Source: Nematostella vectensis
Lineage: Eukaryota > Cnidaria > Anthozoa > Actiniaria > Edwardsiidae
Reading direction: 5' to 3'
Length of the DNA stretch: 64,000 nt
Assembly (NCBI RefSeq): GCF_932526225.1
Contig: NC_064035.1
Coordinates: 4,399,501-4,463,500, forward strand
Shown piece by piece: positions 51,101 through 52,778 of this stretch. The notes under the pieces are model-generated. The model was not told where the DNA came from, did not search any database, and worked only from the letters and a program-made list of their open reading frames with translations. A program made the position numbers and the translations under genes. Position 1 is the stretch's first letter, and each line of letters begins with the position of its first letter.

Positions 51101-52405
51101 TTAGCCCTTAAAAAAACAATCTAATGGTTTCCACAAACCACTTTTAATGGTTTCCACAACACTTCTTTATGTTTGGGAAAGATCAAAACATTTTAATCAA
51201 ATATCTAGCAGTGCATTAACAAAAAAACTGATTACCAACCTTAGCCAGATAAAAGTTCATCCATTTTGTAAATGTTTTCTTTTGTATTTTCTCTTGGTCA
51301 TCTATAATGGAAATATGGAGTTTATATAATTACAATGAATGATATTTTTCCACTCACCCAAACTCCTTATCTACAGTAGAGATAAAGGCAAAAGGAAATT
51401 TAGTTTTTGGCCTCACCAAAATACAGAGGAGAGTTGGATTGGCCAAGAATTGATTGGTGGAATCCCAAAGCCCAAAAAATGTAACTGATGCTATGTTTCA
51501 AGATTTTGAACCTTTTCCCAAGCCCAATTTTCTTGAAAATATCCATACATTTATGGTATTCTCCTTTATTAGCTATCTTGGTACTTCTGATACATTCACT
51601 GTATTTTTTCAAGATTTTTCCTAAAGCGAGGTTGACAGCTAAGTATACATAACTAAACAAGCCATGCCCTGCCTAAAGTCAATGTGATCTTTTGGCCGTT
51701 TATAAAACATAATGGAACAAGCCACTGGCTGTCTTGCAAGTGAAGACATGAAAACATTGAAAACAATGTTGTTTGCGAGCATTGAAGCGGGGACTCTAAA
51801 CAAGTCTAAAAGATAGTTATGCTAAGTACTTATACTTAAGTATAATAATATACTTAGTATGTGTTGTGGGATAACTTTAATCAGCAGTATTTTTCAAAAA
51901 GCATTATGTATTGTACATGACTGTTTAACACACATAAGAAATGCATTAGCAAAATTTACGTATCATATTGTTGAATTCTATTCAGAAAGAATTTAGATCA
52001 CACGTGGTGGTACGATAACATAGAGGAACCAGAGGTAAAACGCTCGAGATGAAGCTACTTCATATAAAATTTCCCTTTTTTAGTTTAAAAAGAAATTAGG
52101 GGGGTATGTAGGGGATATGCGACCTCGTTATGAACAACAATATTAAACAAAAAGCTTAATCAAACTACGAACTAATTTGCGTTCCTGATAGTTGTTAACA
52201 CATATGGAAGTAAGGACCGTAAGATTAAAGTACTAAGAACTTTCCGGATCTTACCGGACAAGGCTTGAATTTGCGATAGCATCCCCTCAGAACTTGCACT
52301 CAAAGAGCCACCATGTCTTGCGAGAGACGAAGTCTGTTTGGAAGGTGAAGGTTTTCTTGGTGAGTCCTTACTTGCTGCCGTTCGCGCTTTTGGAGGGGAC
52401 GCCAT
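1..52405 (-). CDS. SYNE1-like: Giant nesprin-like tandem-CH / spectrin-repeat protein, 5' part (44 exons, continues past window start)
   Basis: Hand-joined exons give about 6,352 in-frame codons. Order: S/P/K-rich head (residues 1-50), CH1 (about 53-160), CH2 (about 172-279), low-complexity Ser/Pro/Lys linker (about 280-674), then some 50 spectrin-type triple-helix repeats to the window edge. CH motifs LQDGTKLLTLLEVLSG, VKLVNIHPESIVDG and VEKPDEKSIMTY resemble nesprin/SYNE. The family links actin, through the CH pair, to the nuclear envelope, through a C-terminal KASH domain; that end is outside the window. Dystonin/MACF is less likely because no plakin domain follows CH2, and alpha-actinin has only four repeats. 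The start has an in-frame TAG 18 nt upstream and a good context (A at -3, G at +4). Exact exons are listed separately. Exon calls rest on GT/AG sites and phase agreement, not on transcripts. Confidence 0.8.
759..1061 (-). CDS. SYNE1-like: Nesprin-like exon 44 (spectrin repeat)
   Basis: 101 codons, MLSGNLELQGAIISEVKAKS onward, with VEWQDFHTGLAACTDWLMRN showing both Trp positions. Acceptor is TTCCATAG|ATG, donor CTCAAG|GTAGGT. The internal ATG is an ordinary Met codon, not a start. Confidence 0.85.
1420..1638 (-). CDS. SYNE1-like: Nesprin-like exon 43 (spectrin repeat)
   Basis: 73 codons, TLESQLEGLMQGCGRLEGEV onward; FEDTLWKWQEYRAEIDSCFQ has the helix Trps. Acceptor is CTGCTAG|ACA, donor TTTAAG|GTAAAT. 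Confidence 0.84.
1639..4322. other. Intron 42 of the nesprin-like gene
   Basis: About 2.7 kb. It holds two tandem arrays listed separately (45-bp at 2340-3975 and 21-bp at 3988-4343). The remainder (1639-2340) shows no further exon. Confidence 0.7.
2340..3975. repeat. 45-bp minisatellite (paired 22/23-bp half units)
   Basis: From about 2640 a 45-bp period alternates two related half units, GTAACACATGTCGCGTCGTA and GTTACACATGCCGCATATCG, for about 29 copies. Positions 2340-2640 hold longer, more degenerate relatives. Because 45 is a multiple of three and the unit has no stop, long open frames appear on both strands; they are artefacts of the repeat. Copies differ mainly at A/G and C/T positions. 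Confidence 0.95.
3988..4343. repeat. 21-bp minisatellite made of the exon 42 splice donor
   Basis: About 16 copies of a 21-22 bp unit, on the minus strand GAG|GTAAGG followed by GGCTGTCTATGT. The proximal copy is the donor of exon 42. Several copies keep the full -3 to +6 donor consensus. Confidence 0.93.
4323..4712 (-). CDS. SYNE1-like: Nesprin-like exon 42 (spectrin repeat, donor repeated in 21-bp array)
   Basis: 130 codons, NTKEELEAREDLLQTAKEKG onward, with MDSLTRRWEAARNAVLQMEE. Acceptor is TTAATTAG|AAC, donor TTTGAG|GTAAGG. The same GAG|GTAAGG recurs every 21 bp through the following 340 bp. Use of the next one (exon low end 4302) would add VRGYLCE in frame. Confidence 0.84.
4713..5582. 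other. Intron 41, no other feature seen
   Basis: AT-rich with an A run near 5490. No repeat array and no further exon recognised. Confidence 0.6.
5583..5858 (-). CDS. SYNE1-like: Nesprin-like exon 41 (spectrin repeat)
   Basis: 92 codons, ELASKLNLLDSVLSNKACDN onward to NFEDSAAILQ. Helical but without the Trp landmarks, so divergent. Acceptor is GTCTCTAG|GAG, donor TTGCAG|GTAAAC. Confidence 0.82.
5859..6365. repeat. Intron 40 with (AAAC)n/(GAAA)n microsatellite
   Basis: A purine-rich simple repeat at 6226-6345 changes from AAAC units to GAAA units. The rest of the intron shows nothing recognisable. Confidence 0.9.
6366..6563 (-). CDS. SYNE1-like: Nesprin-like exon 40 (second part of the repeat)
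   Basis: 66 codons, EKLRALTIRWCETQTRLELQ onward, ending AAEICE. LTIRWCETQTRLE is the helix B/C Trp segment. Acceptor is TACTCCAG|GAA, donor TGTGAG|GTAACT. A (GAAA)n/(AAAC)n tract lies just inside the downstream intron. Confidence 0.84.
6885..7260. repeat. 22-bp minisatellite in intron 39
   Basis: Degenerate unit AGAAGTGTCTGTTGTAATTC plus TT, best conserved at 7030-7170, with decayed copies on both sides. No relation to a splice site was seen. Confidence 0.88.
7542..7637 (-). CDS. SYNE1-like: Nesprin-like exon 39 (part of a spectrin repeat)
   Basis: 32 codons in phase 0, found by eye: DLLQELETNGNRLQHLNQLG then QETAGNAANENQ. With exon 40 it makes a repeat of about 98 codons. Acceptor is GTTTTCAG|GAT, donor AACCAG|GTAACG. 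Confidence 0.78.
7638..9842. other. Intron 38, 2.2 kb
   Basis: AT-rich. Short opposing ORFs at 8159-8560 have no recognisable domain and no splice context. No tandem array seen. Confidence 0.6.
9843..17066 (-). CDS. SYNE1-like: Nesprin-like exon 38 (giant 7.2-kb exon, about 22 spectrin repeats)
   Basis: A single open exon of 2,408 codons (residues 3451-5858). It begins SLVCELNTQKEYVNQLSEKV after the acceptor TACTTGCAG|TCT, preceded by a T-rich tract, and ends GDARNQLVVVK at donor GTCAAG|GTGGGC. Uninterrupted amphipathic helices recur at about 105-110 residue spacing, with helix-A Trps in motifs such as FNSWLDEAEAMLK, CVDWLQDAGAA, FKIWMQNFS and ISDWLLSETRG. Very rich in Glu, Lys, Leu and Ser, poor in Pro. 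The length contrasts with the one-repeat exons upstream. Antisense ORFs across it are shadows. Confidence 0.92.
17295..17621 (-). CDS. SYNE1-like: Nesprin-like exon 37 (spectrin repeat, 327 nt)
   Basis: 109 codons, GLCEDMEGKQELFENLKNKG onward, with LSSQLRCLSELQSSVIRKAV. Acceptor is TATTACAG|GGT, donor TGTGAG|GTATGA. It is the last of the regular one-repeat exons before the giant exon. Confidence 0.86.
17881..18207 (-). CDS. SYNE1-like: Nesprin-like exon 36 (spectrin repeat, 327 nt)
   Basis: 109 codons, ALANSFEGHVAQLTDVREMF onward; LKFLDNRWHSVRDQISEKV and ETEISEWTSYNQQLDDM. Acceptor is TCTTCCAG|GCT; donor GTAAAG|GTTTGT is weak but gives the standard exon length. Confidence 0.85.
18460..18783 (-). 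CDS. SYNE1-like: Nesprin-like exon 35 (spectrin repeat)
   Basis: 108 codons, KLRQDMGIQELVLDFINVKG onward; LKATNDHWDSVKEQVSRRS is helix B. Unusually Cys-rich near LLCDLCALEED. Acceptor is GCCCCTAG|AAA, donor CTCAAG|GTAAAT. Confidence 0.85.
18784..19345. other. Intron 34
   Basis: AT-rich with short direct duplications (ATGACAGAAGTA near 18800 and 18820; GGTTAATGATAATATTT near 19190 and 19245). No exon seen. Confidence 0.6.
19346..19672 (-). CDS. SYNE1-like: Nesprin-like exon 34 (spectrin repeat, 327 nt)
   Basis: 109 codons, VLVDEMDRNDQLIGDVYNKG onward, with LNQLEEEWADFCQDTITIKT and KLHQWLLDVENKYKEKAS. Acceptor is TGTAACAG|GTG, donor ATTAAG|GTAACA. Confidence 0.86.
19950..20246 (-). CDS. SYNE1-like: Nesprin-like exon 33 (spectrin repeat)
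   Basis: 99 codons, YLQQDLESHRAELEDLTKET onward, with FNISVSEWGSWFYPAQATLE. Acceptor is TTTTCACAG|TAC after a long T run, donor TTGCAG|GTATTT. Confidence 0.83.
20665..21429 (-). CDS. SYNE1-like: Nesprin-like exon 32 (repeat with long disordered acidic/Ser-rich insert)
   Basis: 255 codons. A helical start (LSWQAVKLMEDFADDVDVDM; REWKSVQELAGLQVEDAE) runs into about 140 residues rich in Ser, Asp, Asn and Thr with basophilic sites (FKRRSTTS, DRRRFSNDKS), then returns to helix (LLDDIIERISDTCKRL). Acceptor is TTTATAG|GGT, donor TGCAAG|GTGAGA. Confidence 0.83.
21738..21935 (-). CDS. SYNE1-like: Nesprin-like exon 31 (second half of the repeat)
   Basis: 66 codons from VNQMYTETRVQVDVKQKALE, with ASEWDDLEKGKEEIQRWISD and acidic ASDDEDEPVV. 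Acceptor is TGTTTTAG|GTG, donor CTTAAG|GTAGGG. Confidence 0.84.
22213..22344 (-). CDS. SYNE1-like: Nesprin-like exon 30 (half repeat)
   Basis: 44 codons, too short to stand out as an ORF: AINKDLEDNGSALEAASLEA ... EDLKQFEGFDTQAMEEELRQ. With exon 31 (66 codons) it makes one 110-codon repeat, i.e. a repeat exon split by an intron. Acceptor is TCGCGTAG|GCT, donor CGACAG|GTAGGA. Confidence 0.82.
22585..22896 (-). CDS. SYNE1-like: Nesprin-like exon 29 (spectrin repeat)
   Basis: 104 codons, SILDRLDAHKRDLEALRQAA onward, with FQRMADKWQMFSDQKHKMNS. Acceptor is AACACAG|AGT, donor TGCAGG|GTAAGC. Confidence 0.85.
22897..23400. other. Intron 28, nothing recognised
   Basis: AT-rich, no array and no exon candidate with helical coding potential. 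Confidence 0.55.
23401..23718 (-). CDS. SYNE1-like: Nesprin-like exon 28 (spectrin repeat)
   Basis: 106 codons, TRVAQWNEQCLDLNVVVKEG onward; LNCEWQTLIQEIEGQKKS and KLKMLRWLKKKESDADF carry the Trp positions. Acceptor is TTGTGTAG|ACG, donor TATCAG|GTGAGA. Confidence 0.86.
24115..24435 (-). CDS. SYNE1-like: Nesprin-like exon 27 (spectrin repeat)
   Basis: 107 codons, EFQAAFKTRQSSFESVIKEG onward; LSHLTDRWDEMLRWAAGR is the helix B/C core. Acceptor is TTGCCTAG|GAA, donor GCCAAG|GTAATA. Confidence 0.86.
24436..25173. other. Intron 26 with a roughly 55-bp duplication and a GC-rich palindromic repeat
   Basis: Two copies of a sequence containing ACTTGG(T/A)ATAGATATACT lie near 24725 and 24777. At 24808-24870 the phrases CGAGGTCCGTACA and TGTACAGACCGAGGTC face each other as an imperfect inverted repeat. 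This GC-rich stretch stands out from its AT-rich surroundings and looks like part of a dispersed repeat. Confidence 0.55.
25174..25500 (-). CDS. SYNE1-like: Nesprin-like exon 26 (spectrin repeat, 327 nt)
   Basis: 109 codons, GVQSSMENRKAEFEEVISQ onward, with CQSLRAKWDSLGSSIPDRVD and LEKFIAWVDEMEGF. Acceptor is TTCTTAG|GGC. Donor CTCGAG|GTGGAT is weak but gives the standard 109-codon length and phase. Confidence 0.84.
25644..25970 (-). CDS. SYNE1-like: Nesprin-like exon 25 (spectrin repeat, acceptor inside 31-bp array)
   Basis: 109 codons starting DLIVNLRELRGSLDTL, with LKQLEEKWNYCVHEVEARLE and MEFWVKEAESQLES. The acceptor TATGGTAG|GATCTAAT is the last unit of a 31-bp tandem array that repeats the same junction about 17 times. 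Donor is TATGAG|GTAAGT. Confidence 0.86.
25963..26478. repeat. 31-bp minisatellite made of the exon 25 splice acceptor
   Basis: About 17 copies of a 31-bp unit. On the minus strand each contains TTTTATGGTAG|GATCTAAT, identical or nearly so to the functional acceptor and first eight coding bases of exon 25. Outer variants include ATTACATC and AGATATCACTT. Confidence 0.94.
26549..26875 (-). CDS. SYNE1-like: Nesprin-like exon 24 (spectrin repeat, 327 nt)
   Basis: 109 codons, GVSSELFKRRQSFTAFTEEG onward; LCSLKERWNELFSKAIK is the helix B signature. Acceptor is CTTGCAG|GGC, donor GACCAG|GTGAGT. The intron after it carries the 31-bp acceptor-derived array. Confidence 0.86.
27209..27523 (-). CDS. 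SYNE1-like: Nesprin-like exon 23 (spectrin repeat)
   Basis: 105 codons, EFKNEVKSRLDEYDCLFDIG to SQEWMNQVK, with LNTVAKRWVGLQQQMHTFVE at helix B/C. Acceptor is TTCTCAG|GAA, donor GTTAAG|GTAAAT. Confidence 0.85.
27614..28111 (-). CDS. SYNE1-like: Nesprin-like exon 22 (repeat with Ser/Gln/Pro-rich insert)
   Basis: 166 codons. Between SILDSLEAHDENISQTIAE and VAELERLYEQITSRCEG sits an unstructured insert of about 60 residues made of short units like SQSQEPSAQEQGRSTQGKES. Helix ALEQWQGYNSAMQCFKETL follows. Acceptor is TTTCAAG|AGC, donor CTCAAG|GTGAGT. Confidence 0.82.
28347..28658 (-). CDS. SYNE1-like: Nesprin-like exon 21 (spectrin repeat)
   Basis: 104 codons beginning ELAADFENSLSSLPRFLEV. Helical with heptads but lacking the helix-A Trp, so a weakly conserved repeat. 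Acceptor is GTTTTCAG|GAG, donor CTGAAG|GTAATG. Confidence 0.82.
28659..29488. other. Intron 20, nothing recognised
   Basis: AT-rich. An ORF at 29015-29200 lacks splice context and any domain. Confidence 0.55.
29489..29815 (-). CDS. SYNE1-like: Nesprin-like exon 20 (spectrin repeat, 327 nt)
   Basis: Exactly 109 codons, DTLLNPDKRIAIDDHI onward; CQDLDVRWTALKTNIEES marks helix B/C. Acceptor is TTTATAG|GAT, donor TTTAAG|GTGTGT. Confidence 0.85.
29816..30634. other. Intron 19, nothing recognised
   Basis: Contains a G-rich run near 30495 (GAGGGGGGAGGGAGGGGGGA). No further exon or array seen. Confidence 0.55.
30635..30940 (-). CDS. SYNE1-like: Nesprin-like exon 19 (spectrin repeat)
   Basis: 102 codons from ISEDELESVQAACDEL to ELADRCQ, with VAQDWDEVYSKEK and MRVTEWRTGAESGMAGLED carrying the conserved Trps. 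Acceptor is ATTTAAG|ATA, donor TGCCAG|GTAAAC. Confidence 0.84.
31396..31662 (-). CDS. SYNE1-like: Nesprin-like exon 18 (spectrin repeat)
   Basis: 89 codons, EIFSSVDQHGAVVEAK onward, with MNTLNTRWKVVRTGVDAH (helix B/C Trp) and SARKVRTWTIDSNISE. Slightly short for a repeat. Acceptor is TGTATAG|GAG, donor TCAGAG|GTGAGT. Confidence 0.84.
31970..33631. repeat. 27-bp minisatellite starting at the exon 17 splice donor
   Basis: About 60 copies of a 27-bp unit, on the plus strand CCACCATGGGTTATACCATG then GCATAGA. On the minus strand each carries GTATAACCC, the intron start of exon 17. The unit is nine codons long, so long spurious frames open on both strands. Confidence 0.95.
33632..33955 (-). CDS. 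SYNE1-like: Nesprin-like exon 17 (spectrin repeat, donor abuts 27-bp satellite)
   Basis: 108 codons, from IAQRGVEECEHNVVSVNH to VEEVEQELSKYK, with helix EEELEWMDKALDAL. Donor is TACAAG|GTATAACCC; this intron start is also the first unit of the 27-bp minisatellite that fills the next 1.6 kb. Reading past the donor gives a stop at once (GTA TAA). Confidence 0.85.
33956..34455. other. Intron 16, nothing recognised
   Basis: Unique-looking sequence. ORFs on both strands here have no domain and do not extend the flanking exons. Confidence 0.5.
34456..34773 (-). CDS. SYNE1-like: Nesprin-like exon 16 (spectrin repeat, duplicated acceptor)
   Basis: 106 codons starting EYLKNVDQIQVDVEM, with the helix IVDGIMDWIYDTEVLL. 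Acceptor is CTTCAG|GAATACTT. The same CTTCAG|GAATACTT occurs 45 nt upstream (boundary 34818), and its use would add 15 codons in frame without a stop. Donor is CTAGAA|GTACGT. Confidence 0.82.
34774..35140. other. Intron 15, with duplicated acceptor near exon 16
   Basis: Apart from the 45-nt duplication next to exon 16 (34774-34818), nothing is recognised. Confidence 0.55.
35141..35440 (-). CDS. SYNE1-like: Nesprin-like exon 15 (spectrin repeat)
   Basis: 100 codons. Key helices are EAAEDAFRHVEALWESYSDE and VTSWMHEAERLIKNGK, with Trp at both conserved positions. Acceptor is TTTTGCAG|GAT, donor TGTAAG|GTAAAC. Confidence 0.86.
35789..36070 (-). CDS. SYNE1-like: Nesprin-like exon 14 (spectrin repeat)
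   Basis: 94 codons, starting SFFENIDGFRRILQTITES, helical with heptad hydrophobics. It lacks the usual helix-A Trp, so it is a divergent repeat. Acceptor is CTCTCAG|AGT, donor CATAAT|GTAAGT. Confidence 0.8.
36293..36595 (-). CDS. SYNE1-like: Nesprin-like exon 13 (spectrin repeat)
   Basis: 101 codons, phase 0. Contains VLVSQWEIVRRKVTVLEEKL (helix B/C Trp) and LLLWLHEAEALLG (next helix A). Acceptor is ATTTTAG|AAA, donor CATGAG|GTACGC. A roughly 30-bp direct duplication lies just upstream of the acceptor (36605-36660). Confidence 0.85.
36596..38264. other. Intron 12
   Basis: About 1.7 kb, AT-rich. Contains a roughly 30-bp direct duplication by the exon 13 acceptor (36605-36660) and the 26-bp tandem repeat listed next. 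No exon seen. Confidence 0.55.
37140..37255. repeat. 26-bp tandem repeat, four copies
   Basis: Four near-identical copies of GCCATCAGAATAATACAAAA plus TCCCAT, young and short. Confidence 0.92.
38265..38411 (-). CDS. SYNE1-like: Nesprin-like exon 12 (first spectrin repeat begins)
   Basis: 49 codons. After acidic DDEADGEACDVE comes the amphipathic helix LAYSVLMQWLVDLDRRLHYM with the conserved helix-A Trp, the start of the rod. Acceptor is CTTCTAG|GAT, donor AAGCAG|GTAAAA. The 22-bp satellite starts about 30 bp upstream of the acceptor. Confidence 0.85.
38440..42052. repeat. 22-bp minisatellite, about 165 copies
   Basis: The longest array of the introns, unit GTGTTGGCACGACAGACGAG plus GT. Two main variants, GTGTTGGCACG and GTATTAGCACG, differ at two linked positions and are interspersed. 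Blocks of copies recur at multiples of 22 bp (for example 39353 and 40057, offset 704 bp = 32 units). All frames of the array are open for long stretches; none is a gene. Confidence 0.96.
42053..45359. other. Distal part of intron 11
   Basis: 3.3 kb without a confident coding exon. Holds a 37-bp direct duplication at 42195-42270 (TTTTGTTATGATCATCAAAT) and the 46-bp candidate exon at 43055. Otherwise AT-rich with A/T runs. Confidence 0.55.
43055..43100 (-). other. Candidate 46-nt poison exon in intron 11
   Basis: On the minus strand a strong acceptor (T-rich tract then ATCACCCAG) precedes 46 nt that end at a strong donor, TTT|GTAAGT. Inserted between exons 11 and 12 it shifts the frame, and its last base plus the first two bases of exon 12 form TGA. 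Splice sites are seen; use is inferred. Confidence 0.4.
45360..45440 (-). CDS. SYNE1-like: Nesprin-like exon 11 (end of linker)
   Basis: 27 codons in phase 0: a basic TTRGGKAAGKKATEVEMK then acidic SESSETESE. No fold is visible. Acceptor is CCTGTAG|ACA, donor TCCGAG|GTAAGC. The next intron is about 7 kb and contains the longest minisatellite of the window. Confidence 0.75.
45821..46799 (-). CDS. SYNE1-like: Nesprin-like exon 10 (Ser/Pro/Lys-rich repeat linker)
   Basis: A 979-nt exon, residues 321-647, with no globular domain. It holds two internal repeat families. The first (about 46200-46511) is four copies of a roughly 35-40 residue unit carrying RVKSPPP (one copy RVKSTTP) and RSPSP(A/T)K. 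The second (about 45860-46025) is three or four basic units such as SSERLHTKRSSL, SSDKLRVKRPSL and SSERLSVRKQSV. The first offers proline-directed and the second basophilic kinase sites. Acceptor is AAATAG|GAC, donor ATTAAG|GTAAGG; the exon ends phase 0. Confidence 0.82.
46800..47179. other. Intron 9, nothing recognised
   Basis: AT-rich with GATGAT-type short repeats; no exon seen. Confidence 0.55.
47180..47378 (-). CDS. SYNE1-like: Nesprin-like exon 9 (end of CH2, start of linker)
   Basis: Starts DVDVEKPDEKSIMTYMASLC, the last CH2 helix and its most conserved stretch (P-D-E-K-S-[IV]-[MI]-T-Y). After DSLGENSPKK the sequence becomes disordered, ending SRDRTPSPPKPSA with SP/TP sites. Acceptor is CTGTAG|ATG, donor GCCAG|GTAGGA, phase 2. 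Confidence 0.87.
47455..47570 (-). CDS. SYNE1-like: Nesprin-like exon 8 (CH2)
   Basis: Begins by completing Arg of RPDLVNIATIAERDN and continues NLTEAFDLAYTHLNVPKLLE, ending PEG/D at the split codon. It matches the R-P-[DE]-L-[IV] and G-[IV]-x-x-L-L-[DE]-P-E-D segments of CH2 domains. Donor is GAAG|GTAAGA, phase 1. Confidence 0.88.
47571..48242. repeat. Intron 7 with (ACA)n/(ATA)n microsatellite
   Basis: A trinucleotide run at 48066-48142 goes ACC, then ACA, then ATA. Nothing else recognised in this intron. Confidence 0.9.
48243..48320 (-). CDS. SYNE1-like: Nesprin-like exon 7 (CH2)
   Basis: Phase 2 to phase 2, 78 nt. It reads NEAIKDFSTSWRTGQAFLQ then IIHSF, the CH2 core (F-x-x-S-W-R-x-G-x-A-F). 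Acceptor is TTTTCACAG|CTC, donor TTTCAG|GTATAC. Confidence 0.88.
48450..49316. repeat. 24-bp minisatellite in intron 6
   Basis: About 36 copies of AATAAGTATAATAATAAGGA plus CTGC. On the minus strand each unit reads TTATTATACTTATTGCAG, an acceptor-like string. 24 is a multiple of three, so several frames stay open on both strands. Confidence 0.95.
49354..49442 (-). CDS. SYNE1-like: Nesprin-like exon 6 (CH1-CH2 linker and start of CH2)
   Basis: 29 codons plus two bases. A short basic linker (FYATKKKVRTRK) is followed by the first CH2 helix FMLEWAKKATSKASG. The CH1-CH2 spacer is much shorter than in vertebrate nesprins. Acceptor is TTCTCAG|ATT, donor TCAGG|GTATGA. The downstream intron carries a 24-bp tandem array. 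Confidence 0.85.
49773..49865 (-). CDS. SYNE1-like: Nesprin-like exon 5 (end of CH1)
   Basis: 31 codons. VKLVNIHPESIVDGNTTIIL then GLLWIIIHHYQ is the CH1 C-terminal signature, with VNI..xDI.DG as in nesprin and spectrin-family CH pairs. Acceptor is ATTACAG|GTA, donor TATCAG|GTGCGC. Confidence 0.88.
49866..50345. other. Intron 4, nothing recognised
   Basis: AT-rich unique sequence without array or exon candidate. Confidence 0.55.
50346..50423 (-). CDS. SYNE1-like: Nesprin-like exon 4 (CH1)
   Basis: 26 codons. It reads KRPHQLANLGHVIDFLTEKK in the CH1 segment that in nesprins reads as a basic stretch followed by ANIG..LKFLE. Acceptor is TTTGCAG|AGA, donor AAAAAG|GTGAGA. Both junctions are phase 0. 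Confidence 0.88.
50424..50866. other. Intron 3, nothing recognised
   Basis: AT-rich unique sequence without array or exon candidate. Confidence 0.55.
50867..50962 (-). CDS. SYNE1-like: Nesprin-like exon 3 (CH1)
   Basis: 32 codons in phase 0. It contains VDDIFTELQDGTKLLTLLEV followed by LSGEKL, the strongly conserved CH1 core (D-G-x-x-L-L-x-L-L-E-x-L-S-G). Acceptor is CTTAAG|AGT, donor CTG|GTATGT. Confidence 0.88.
51240..51301 (-). CDS. SYNE1-like: Nesprin-like exon 2 (start of CH1)
   Basis: A 62-nt exon found by looking for the missing start of CH1. It reads DQEKIQKKTFTKWMNFYLAK, the classic first helix of an actin-binding CH domain. Acceptor is TTATAG|AT; donor is AAG|GTTGGT, weak but the only one that keeps phase 0 into exon 3. 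Phase 1 from exon 1 is completed here as Asp. Confidence 0.82.
51302..52254. other. Intron 1, nothing recognised
   Basis: AT-rich; an ORF at 51400-51660 shows no domain and no splice context. Confidence 0.55.
52255..52405 (-). CDS. SYNE1-like: Nesprin-like exon 1 (start codon, S/P/K-rich head)
   Basis: Codes residues 1-50 plus one base. It begins MASPPKARTAASKDSPRK and is rich in Ser, Pro and Lys with no fold visible. Donor is TCCG|GTAAGA, ending in phase 1, which fits exon 2. An in-frame TAG lies 18 nt upstream of the ATG, so translation cannot start further upstream in this exon. Confidence 0.8.
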
Positions 52406-52604
52406 GTTTCGTTTCCTTCGCTACCACCGAATGTAGCTAGTTACATTTGCGAGCGACCGGGAAATACGTCGAGCGTGAACAGCAAAAGTAGAATTTACCA
52501 CTTTGCCGACCATCTCATGTATCTATAAAGTGTTTCAATAGTTAGTTCGCGAGTTGTAGTCTAGTAGTGCGAGAGAGTGCGAGCGTAGATAAACAATTCA
52601 CAAC
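52406..52604. promoter_or_regulatory. Probable 5' UTR and promoter region of the nesprin-like gene
   Basis: Richer in CpG than its surroundings (GCGAGCGACCGGGAAATACG). It lies between the exon 1 ATG on the minus strand and a possible divergent ATG on the plus strand. No clear TATA box here. Call rests on position and composition only. Confidence 0.35.
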
Positions 52605-52778
52605 ATGGTGGCCCGCGCGAACATATTACCGCTGGACGACTTATACCTTTATCATGTGTCAAAAACAGCCCCAGATCTCCAACATTTATGCCAAAAAATC
52701 GTCGTTTCTTTAAAACGCAGTACTTTTGTTATTAGCGAATTCCATCACGAGAATAATGTAATAGACATAAACACTTGA
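52605..52778 (+). CDS. Possible short divergent ORF (57 aa), unknown product
   Basis: Begins MVARANILPLDDLYLYHVSK, continues TAPDLQHLCQKIVVSLKRST, and ends at TGA. The composition looks like a real protein start (alternating hydrophobic helices, few repeats) and it heads away from exon 1 of the giant gene. No family recognised. It could be a first exon, with AAT|GTAATA as a weak donor, or chance. Confidence 0.25.
   Translation: MVARANILPLDDLYLYHVSKTAPDLQHLCQKIVVSLKRSTFVISEFHHENNVIDINT

Noticed and set aside
1-52405. Dystonin/MACF (spectraplakin) identity for the giant gene
   Set aside because: No plakin domain or plakin repeats between the CH pair and the rod; the linker is disordered and followed directly by spectrin repeats, as in nesprins.
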